Shown here: positions 57,210 to 64,000 of the stretch, in pieces
How the letters are laid out: every line of letters starts with the position of its first letter
How positions within the stretch are numbered: the first letter of the stretch is position 1
NCBI GenBank assembly: GCA_024180945.1
Contig: JAKSGN010000002.1
Location: forward strand, 2,976,001 to 3,040,000
Length of the DNA stretch: 64,000 bases
Reading direction: 5' to 3'
Source: Macrophomina tecta
Lineage: Eukaryota > Ascomycota > Dothideomycetes > Botryosphaeriales > Botryosphaeriaceae
The notes under the pieces: model-generated
Database searches by the model: none
The model's input: the letters and a program-made list of their open reading frames with translations, nothing else
What the model was told of the DNA's origin: nothing
Translations under genes and position numbers: made by a program

Positions 57210-58430
57210 CTACGCCTTGCTTGTTGGCCGCGCCTTCTCGCTCTGCAGACGCCGGATCTCGGTGCTGCTGAGCTTGCTCTGAAACGTCTGCTCCACGCTC
57301 TGCCCTTGGGCATCCTGTTCCTCTTCCGCATCTAGGACGTCCACCTCAAAAACTTCCAGTTCCGGCCAGCCCTTCTCTTGGCGCTTGGCATTGACGGCCT
57401 TGCCGCCTGACCGCGTCTCCCCGGACAGCACCAGGGCAGAAATGCTCTCGTCCGTGATGGTGGGTCCGAAGGGGTCCCAGATCTCGACACACTTAAGCAC
57501 CAGGTTGGAGGGTAGCATGACGTTGACAGCGTGCCCATTTGGACCGGGATTGTTTAGCTCCTCCACTTTCTGCAGGCTTGCCCCTGGCGGCGTGAAGTCG
57601 ATGAGGGTGTGAAGGAAATCACAAGTAGCGCGCTGCCGTGCACCCCAGCTCTCGAGGTACTCGGCGTATTTCTTGTTCTTCAGCAGCTCGTCTCCCGTGA
57701 TGCCGACGGTTATGCTACGTTCGAAGGAGGTGGTGGGCTCGACGGCAAAGGCAGTCATGGTAAGTAGTAGCTTGTGACCAATGTGCAGGTGATCAAACGT
57801 CCCACCAACGGCAACGGAGAAATGTCTCCGGGCTTCATTCAGAGCTGGGTCATGAGCGTCGCTGTCGGAGAGCTGCACGATGCCCCCGCGGAGCTTCTTG
57901 ATGTTGTGCGTGCGCCTTCCAAGGGCCTGGAAATTCTTAAGCACCTGTTCCCCTGCTTCGCTCTCGACGGCGTACACAGTTTGCCATGGTCTGCCACACT
58001 GCGCCAGCGTGCCCATGTCGATGACGGGGCCTTGTAGATCGCCCTCGGCTCGGCCCTCAGCTGGCACATGGCTGAGCTTGCCGTTCCTGGGGTAGGCGAG
58101 CAGCAGGATGCGGACGTCGACACCATCCGCGCTCTCGACGTCGATTCTCTCCCGGGCCGCGATGACGCAACTCAGCTTGTAGAGCCCCGCCACCAGACTC
58201 TGGGTGCGCGCAAAGACGGCGCCCCGCGGAACCGTCTCGTTCCCGTACAGGTGCGGACACGGAAGCGCAATCTCCAGGAGGGCAGCGCCATCTGCGCAGC
58301 TGGACGAGTGCTGCACCTCGCGCAGCGCGAGACTCAGAGTTGCGCCATACGCGGCCTTGAGGGCTGGGAACGAGGCGGGCGACGGCGGCGAGGGCAGCAG
58401 CAGGAGATGCCGGGATCGGGAGCGAGCCAT
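57210..58430 (-). CDS. Phosphopantetheine adenylyltransferase (CoA synthesis)
   Basis: One frame, ATG 58430, 406 residues. It transfers AMP to 4'-phosphopantetheine to form dephospho-CoA, the fourth step of CoA synthesis (CAB4 in yeast). The nucleotidyltransferase signature is at about residues 206-222: VAVGGTFDHLHIGHKLLL, with the HxGH pair. Further marks are the helix KNKKYAEYLESWGARQ, WDPFGPTITDESISALVLSG with the ETRSGG motif, and AVNAKRQEKGWPELEVFEV. The N-terminal 200 residues are a second, poorly conserved domain (LLLLPSPPSPASFPALK... RILLLAYPRNGK) that fungal eukaryotic-type PPATs carry and which is not catalytic. No kinase domain for the last step is present, unlike the animal bifunctional CoA synthase. 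Cytosolic. Divergent from the WD40 gene. Confidence 0.9.
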   Translation of the reverse strand: MARSRSRHLLLLPSPPSPASFPALKAAYGATLSLALREVQHSSSCADGAALLEIALPCPHLYGNETVPRGAVFARTQSLVAGLYKLSCVIAARERIDVESADGVDVRILLLAYPRNGKLSHVPAEGRAEGDLQGPVIDMGTLAQCGRPWQTVYAVESEAGEQVLKNFQALGRRTHNIKKLRGGIVQLSDSDAHDPALNEARRHFSVAVGGTFDHLHIGHKLLLTMTAFAVEPTTSFERSITVGITGDELLKNKKYAEYLESWGARQRATCDFLHTLIDFTPPGASLQKVEELNNPGPNGHAVNVMLPSNLVLKCVEIWDPFGPTITDESISALVLSGETRSGGKAVNAKRQEKGWPELEVFEVDVLDAEEEQDAQGQSVEQTFQSKLSSTEIRRLQSEKARPTSKA

Positions 58431-58722
58431 GGCGGTGACTTGGAGTAATTGGGGCCTTGGGCAGCCAGGGACAGTCGGGGGGTTTAAATGGTGAGGTCGG
58501 CTTTGCTTTGCTTCGGGCTACAACGCGGCAGATTTGGGGCCCCAGGAACCCCGCGCGCTCGAAACACGCCCGGGCAGAAGCACTCACCTCTGTCGACCGG
58601 TGAATAGTCATCCCTACCTCGCGGCCGCTGGCCCTTGTTTTGCAGAGTCCCAGGTAAACTCCTACACACTCCCCCTCGCCCTCGCATCGCAGTCTGGCAA
58701 CCCAGGCACCGCCGGCGGCACT
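58431..58722. promoter_or_regulatory. Divergent promoter of PPAT and WD40 genes
   Basis: 292 bases between the two start codons. A GTGAAT...TTTTGCAG stretch at about 58600-58647 could be an intron in the leader of the WD40 gene. No TATA box seen. Confidence 0.4.
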
Positions 58723-61214
58723 ATGCCGTTCCACAGCTCGCACCACCATTCGTCCTCCAACTCCGGCCAAGGAGCTGCCCAACAAGGCATTCTGTCAGCC
58801 GCAGGCGCTCTGGGAGCCATAGCCGCTCCGCACACCAACCTGCGCATCGCGACCTCGCCCGGTACCACGGCTGCTGGCACTGACGTGCTTCTCAGCGGCC
58901 AGGAGTCTCACTTCCACGCCGGCGCAGGTCACTCTGCTCCGCCGTCGGCGTCGGGTCTACCAGGACCGGGCGCGCCGCAGCAGCATCAGTCAGCCTCGCC
59001 CTACGAGGTTGTCCGTCGCCCAGTCGCCCAGCCGCTGCACGCCGCCGCGAGAGAGCCTGAGGAGCTGCACATTCCGCAACCCGGCCAGCAGCAGCAGCAG
59101 CAGCAGCAGCAGGGCGCCAGTCTGCACTCGTCTCCAGAAACCTACTTCTCGCCCGCGCGAAACCTGGACACCCAGCTCCAACACGCGACCCCGCCGCAGA
59201 ATCACCATCAGCAGCATCCGCAGCAGCAGCAGCAGCAGCAGCAAGACGCGCAGTTCGCTAATCCGCCCTCCAGCAGTAGCCTGCCCGCTCCTCTCCAGCC
59301 AGGCCCGGCCGGCCCAGTTCCGCGCCCAGTCCCTTCCAGTTCTTACACGGCTCCCACCACCCTGCCACAGATAAACACAAACGCCCAGCAGTACACCCTC
59401 CCTACCCGCTCCGGCACCATGAACACCTCGCAATCCTCCGCACATTCCTATTCGCGCTCGAGCCCAGCCGGTCTGGACCAGAAGTACATTCCCTTCAACT
59501 CGACCAATCCGACACCCGACGTGCCCAAGTACGCGCCTACCCCGAGCCAACAAAGACACTACCACCAGCCGCACACGCCCTCCGGCGCAGCCTCCAACTC
59601 ACCACTCGCGCTGTCCGACATCCGTCCGCGCGCAAACTCCACAATTGGCGAGGATACGACGGCGAATACCCCGCTCGCCGGCGACCTGGAAAGTCGGGCG
59701 GCTGGCAACAGCAACTACCTGGCGGCATGGCCTATATACGCATACGACTGGTGCAAATGGCCGGTGCATGGGGGGAATAGCGCCGGCAAGATGGCTATTG
59801 GCAGCTACCTGGAAGATCCGCATAACTTTGTGAGTAAACCAGTGTCCATTTTCCGGGTGAACGAGTCGCTCGGGCAGGCCGCAAGTAGCAATAGAACGCG
59901 AGCCTACGAGGAGTGCGCATTGCATGCTACGCGTCTTCTTCACGTTTGCGCCTCGGGCAGCGTCTGCCAAGGCGCCCGCTATTCGCACCTAAAGCTAATG
60001 GCTAGGCATTAGATCCAAATTGTCGACACCCACGTCGCCCCTCAAGAAGTCACGACTCCCGGCGCACCAGCATTCGGGCTCGAATACACCCGCGTGGCCG
60101 AGGCAACTTGTTCATACCCAGTGACGCGGATATTATGGGAGCCTCCTTCATCCCAGAAGCAGTCCACTGACCTGCTAGCCACGTCGGGCGACCACCTTCG
60201 GTTGTGGTCTCTTCCACAATCCACCGCCGCCAACGTCAGCAACACGATAACGCGCTCTTCCCCTGTCAACACGAGAGATCCTCCGCCGCAGAAGTTGACT
60301 CCTTTAGCCCTGCTCTCCAACTCAAAATCGCCAGAACACACCGCCCCGCTGACTTCCCTCGACTGGAACACGCTCTCGCCGAAGCTCATCATCACGTCCA
60401 GTATCGATACCACTTGCACAATCTGGGACATACCGACGTTAACGGCAAAGACGCAATTAATTGCCCACGATAAAGAAGTCTTTGATGTTCGGTTCTGCGC
60501 AGGAAGCGTGGACGTCTTTGTCAGCTGCGGTGCGGACGGTAGCGTGAGAATGTTCGATCTGCGCAGTTTGGAGCATTCCACCATCATATACGAGCCCACG
60601 GAGAAAAGGGACGAAAAGGGTACTATTTTCCCGACTCTTTTCGCTTATACACTTTTACTGACAGCTATGGACTAGGCTCTCCTGGCCGCATGTCTCCCAC
60701 GAAAGCTCAACAGATGATGTCCTTTGCCCCGCCCTTGCTTCGCCTAGCAGCTTCGCCTCACGACGCTCATCTCCTCGCCACCTTCGCCTCCGATAGCAAC
60801 ATCATCCGCATCCTGGACGTGCGGCAACCGGGTCAGGCTCTGCTCGAACTTCGCGGTCACCAGGCGTCGGTCAACAGCATTGAATGGTCCCCCACGCGCC
60901 GCGGCATGCTCGCAAGTGGCGGCGACGATAGCCTCGTCCTCGTATGGGATCTGTTGCACTCGCAGAACGGGGCCACCATCAACGGTGAGCTCGCCACTGC
61001 CTCGACGAATGGGAATACGAGCAACACCACAGCATCGAATAACAACTCTTCGTCGTCTTCCGGGACTGTCAATATGAAGGGACCAGCTGCCAGCTGGCGC
61101 TGCGACTACGAGGTCGGCAATCTGAGCTGGGCTCCGCAAAGTGGGCTTACAACACAGGGTGGCGAATGGTTGGGCGTCACGGGCGGAAGGGGTGTGTGGG
61201 GCGTCAAGTTATGA
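58723..61214 (+). CDS. DCAF7/HAN11-like WD40 protein with Gln-rich N-terminus
   Basis: Three exons: 58723-59829, 60013-60619 and 60676-61214, with introns of 183 and 56 bases; 750 residues. The C-terminal 400 residues are a WD40 propeller of the DCAF7/AN11/LWD family: AAWPIYAYDWCKWPV, AIGSYLEDPHNFIQIVD, VTRILWEPPS...LLATSGDHLRLW, APLTSLDWNTLSPKLIITSS, EVFDVRFCAGSVDVFVSCGA, RMFDLRSLEHSTIIYE, ATFASDSNIIRILDVRQPGQ, and HQASVNSIEWSPTRRGML. These proteins scaffold kinases (DYRK type) and E3 ligases. Animal and plant members are about 340 residues; here about 345 residues of Gln/Pro/Ser-rich sequence with two CAG-coded polyQ runs come first. The first ATG (MPFHSSHHHSS) at 58723 has no upstream in-frame ATG. 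Divergent from PPAT. Confidence 0.92.
59086..59112. repeat. CAG repeat coding polyglutamine
   Basis: Nine CAG units in frame in the WD40 gene; a second run of eight or so is at about 59219-59243. Likely length-variable. Confidence 0.85.
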
Positions 61215-63201
61215 AGAAGTGAATGAAAGCCGAGGTGAAAAAGGGTTTGTTTTGGAATGATATCCTCTTGGGATGAGACGGGGCCGTATTCCTTTTTTTT
61301 TTTTTTTCTTCGAAAAGGGAGAGCAAAACAAATGCATGCCTTGTATGTATTGACGATGATACGCATTTCGATGGCGTATGGGGTGGTGGAACAAGTTAAA
61401 TGGGGTGACGCGTGCTTCTCTTTTACTCTTAATTCTTTTTACAGTTGGCCTCACTTCCTGTCCTACTTTTCGTTCCTCGGTCTCTCTCCCCGCACCACAC
61501 GAGATTAGATATCTTTTTCTGCTTCTTCCTTTCTTTTTTCTATGAACGAAAAAGTTGAGTAGGGCCTGTTTGTTGGAGAGGTGCGAGAGAAGAGAGGATA
61601 GGTCGTAGTTGGGAGTGATTTATTCAGCGCGGACATTTGTTCTCCATATGTTCCGCGCCGCTGAGAAATCAGGAATGGGCTAATCAGACCGATTTTGGTT
61701 GTTGGATGCTTGGTCGACAGGCTTTTGAGTTCTTGGGATGTTAGTGAGCGAGAGAGCGGGCCAACACTGATCAGGATGAATGGAATATTATAGCATGAGG
61801 GCAGAAATTTGCAGTCCTATCTTATCGTGTTAGCGTTGTGCTGGGAGTTGTAAAGGGACGTATTTGCTTGCTGGCCTTGGGTTGTATGTGCATTGTTGTT
61901 TTGGAACAGAATGAGTTCTTAACCTTGGTCTCACCTGTGTCCTTCACTTAAGGATCCTATCTCTGGCTATTTTGGGCGTTACAGATGAGCCTGGACAATC
62001 TGGAGCTTGTAGGTATCAACGCCTTTTTCTAGATCAGGTGGGAATGTCTGGAAGAGGCGTTTTGAGGTGGTTAGTTGCTGCGCTCAAACAAACAGGGAAA
62101 GGGCTTCTTGCTGATACAAGGGCAGATTCAGCCGGAACGACAGGGGGTGCCAGTATGGCGACGATTGCTCGATTGGCGGTAAGTGAAGAGTTATTGCTGG
62201 TGCACATGCAATTGTGAAGAGAGTCCGGAGGAGGTTGCACACGCAAACTGACGAAATCACCGGGGAATCGACGACACTTGGCGCTTATCAAAGGCTTCAA
62301 TATGATTGTATTGCTACGCACAACTGCGGGTGGATACTTCTATTCATGCTAGTAGGAACAGTCGCGAGGCTCATGTTGAGTATAAAAGTGTTCTCATTCA
62401 GATTGTGCAGCACTCAATAAATTGCTTGAGACTTCCGTAGCTTCGCCCGAAGCAGTCACGTCCCTATGGTTACCGGAAAGGTGCTAGAGGCGGTCGGTCG
62501 GAGATAAGGGACGGGAAGGCCCGCAGGGCCGATGAGGGAGGCTGCACGTCGAACAAAGCGCGGTATCGCAATCGCCAGGGCTGTCTTGCCGCGTCGGATG
62601 GCGGCCGCCGGCGCGAGACAGCCTCCCCAATTTGCCGATCGGTAAGTTGATGCGAAGAGACCGGAGTGCCTTGTGGAGCTGAGGGCGCAGGATGAGGCGC
62701 CGGGATCAAGCGGCAGAGAGAGGCGGCAGGGAAGCACTTCGGAATTCTCGGGCCCTGCAGACGACGACGACGACCGCAGGCGGCAGTCGAGCTCGAGATC
62801 CCGAATTGCTAATCAGAGGTGGGGGAGCAAAGCGGGACGCATTAGACCAGCTCTACTGCTCCCTCTCGGCTTCGATCCCTTCGTCGTCTCTTGTCGTCCC
62901 ACCTCACGTCCACGCGCCAGCGGAACGGTACGAGCAGCAGCACGACTCGCCCAATGCACACCCATTGCGCAGGCCGTGAGCCGTGAGCAACCCCCCCGAC
63001 AACTGAGCCACTCCGAGTCCCCACGCCGCGTGTGCGTTGTTTTGGACACGAACAAAAAAACACGCCGATCTGCTCGCACACCTCACACCTCTGCGGGGAA
63101 AAGCAATAACTGCTGCGCAAGGTTGTGGAGCTTTTCATCTCCTCCCATCCTCGAGCAGTACGGGCACCTCTGTGCCACCTATTCCCTCCTCTACCGCCGC
63201 C
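61215..63201. other. Intergenic, WD40 3' flank and MFS promoter
   Basis: 2 kb with only short frames. T15 at 61293-61307 follows the WD40 stop by about 80 bases. The MFS gene lies to the right, with a GC-rich leader from 62640. The frame 62673-63347 overlaps the true MFS start in another frame and is not called. Confidence 0.5.
61293..61307. repeat. Poly(T) tract, 15 bases
   Basis: T15 in the 3' flank of the WD40 gene, flanked by CC and CTTCG. Confidence 0.8.
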
Positions 63202-64000
63202 ATGACGGTCCACGCCAATGGCTACCATCACGAGCCCGACGAGACCTCGCCGCTGCTGCAACGCACCCCCGACGGCCTCCAGATCCTGCCTCCGCAGCCG
63301 CTCGATCCCAATGCCGAGACCCTGCGGGAAGACAATGGCGAGGGTGAAGGCGATCTGGAGCGGCAAATCAGCAACGTGAGCGAGGGTGGTCTAAACAAGT
63401 ACAAGGGATTGCCCGAGGTGAAGAAGCGGATGAAGTACATTCTGCCCGCCGTGGCTGTTGGGGTGAGCATACACCAGGAATTGGCAGGCTTATAAACTTG
63501 CGGTGGGGATGAGTGCTGATGGTGTCCAATTGGTAGATATTTCTGGCTGCCGCGGACCAGACGATCATCGTGTCGAGTTACGGACGAATTGGGTCGGATT
63601 TGGGTGCTTTGAACAATACGTCATGGATTGCAACTGCGTACGGACTATGTTCGAGAGCTGCTTGAAGATCCGGTGCTAACGAAAGCTGGGCAGATACTTC
63701 TTGACCCTCACATCGTTCCAGCCGCTGTACGGCAAGCTATCCGACATCTTTGGCCGGAAATCATGTCTCCTCTTCGCCTACATCATCTTTGGAATCGGCT
63801 GTCTAGCCTGCGGTCTGGCACGCAATATGAACGAGCTGATCGCCGCGCGTGCTTTTGCCGGCATTGGAGGCGGAGGCATGACGACAGTCGTGTCTATTAT
63901 GATGAGCGATATTGTCACTCTCCGTGAGCGCGGCAAATGGCAGGGCTACATCAACATAGTCTATGCAACCGGCGCAGGCACCGGAGCACCCCTCGGCGGC
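63202..64000 (+). CDS. MFS transporter (DHA2, vacuolar amino acid type), 3' cut
   Basis: Exons 63202-63462, 63537-63637 and 63694 onward, with introns of 74 and 56 bases (branch GCTAAC in the second); the frame is open to the window edge, 223 codons visible. The 87-residue N-terminus is cytosolic and acidic (DETSPLLQRTP, ETLREDNGEGEGDLE); ETSPLLQ-type motifs act as dileucine vacuolar sorting signals. The transporter part starts with the DHA signature (GIFLAAADQTIIVSSYGRIG), the first helix end and WIATAYFLTLTSFQPLYGKL, motif A DIFGRK, and GMTTVVSIMMSDIVTLRERG. It most resembles Vba1/Fnx1 vacuolar basic amino acid importers, a DHA2 drug:H+ antiporter branch, 14 helices. About 350 residues are missing. 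Substrate not provable from this part. Confidence 0.88.

Noticed and set aside
1..64000. CRISPR array, prokaryotic operon or ribosome binding sites
   Set aside because: Spliced eukaryotic genes throughout; no direct-repeat/spacer pattern.

Overview
The window is nuclear DNA of a filamentous ascomycete (Pezizomycotina). The signs are short GT-AG introns of about 49 to 65 bases with CTNAC-like branch sites, GC-rich coding DNA, a HET domain gene, a fungal rhodopsin-domain membrane protein, an AA9 polysaccharide monooxygenase and a PRC2 methyltransferase. A dothideomycete is my best guess, from gene style only. I find 24 protein genes, no tRNA or rRNA gene, no CRISPR array and no intact transposon. 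Exon maps were built by eye from splice consensus plus unbroken reading phase.

Layout. 1-6.3 kb: the 3' part of an aldoxime dehydratase-like gene, a small secreted-protein locus interrupted by a stop codon, and an alpha/beta hydrolase. 7.4-19.4 kb: chromatin assembly factor subunit CAC2, a secreted GH31 alpha-glucosidase, a tiny two-helix membrane protein, an unnamed leucine-rich protein, a HET domain protein, and a NatC accessory LSM protein. 20.7-27.7 kb: proteasome subunit RPN2, divergently paired with the mRNA capping RNA triphosphatase CET1, then a DUF2293 protein. 29.3-33.7 kb: an AA9 LPMO, an unknown protein and a rhodopsin-domain protein. 36.6-50.9 kb: RAD2/XPG nuclease, KMT6/EZH2, ribosomal protein uS17, and kinetochore scaffold KNL1/SPC7 divergent from uS17. 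51.8-64 kb: a small membrane protein, an F-box protein, the CoA pathway adenylyltransferase divergent from a DCAF7-like WD40 protein, and the 5' part of an MFS transporter running off the end.

Most genes are independent housekeeping or nuclear functions: chromatin (CAC2, KMT6), repair (RAD2), kinetochore (KNL1), proteasome (RPN2), capping (CET1), translation (uS17) and CoA synthesis. They are mixed with genes for life outside the cell: alpha-glucosidase, LPMO, the secreted-protein locus and possibly nitrile/aldoxime metabolism. I see no biosynthetic cluster or coordinated new system. The most unusual items are the stop-interrupted two-exon secreted-protein gene at 2.1-2.7 kb and the long N-terminus of KMT6, which carries SUMO-interaction-like motifs.
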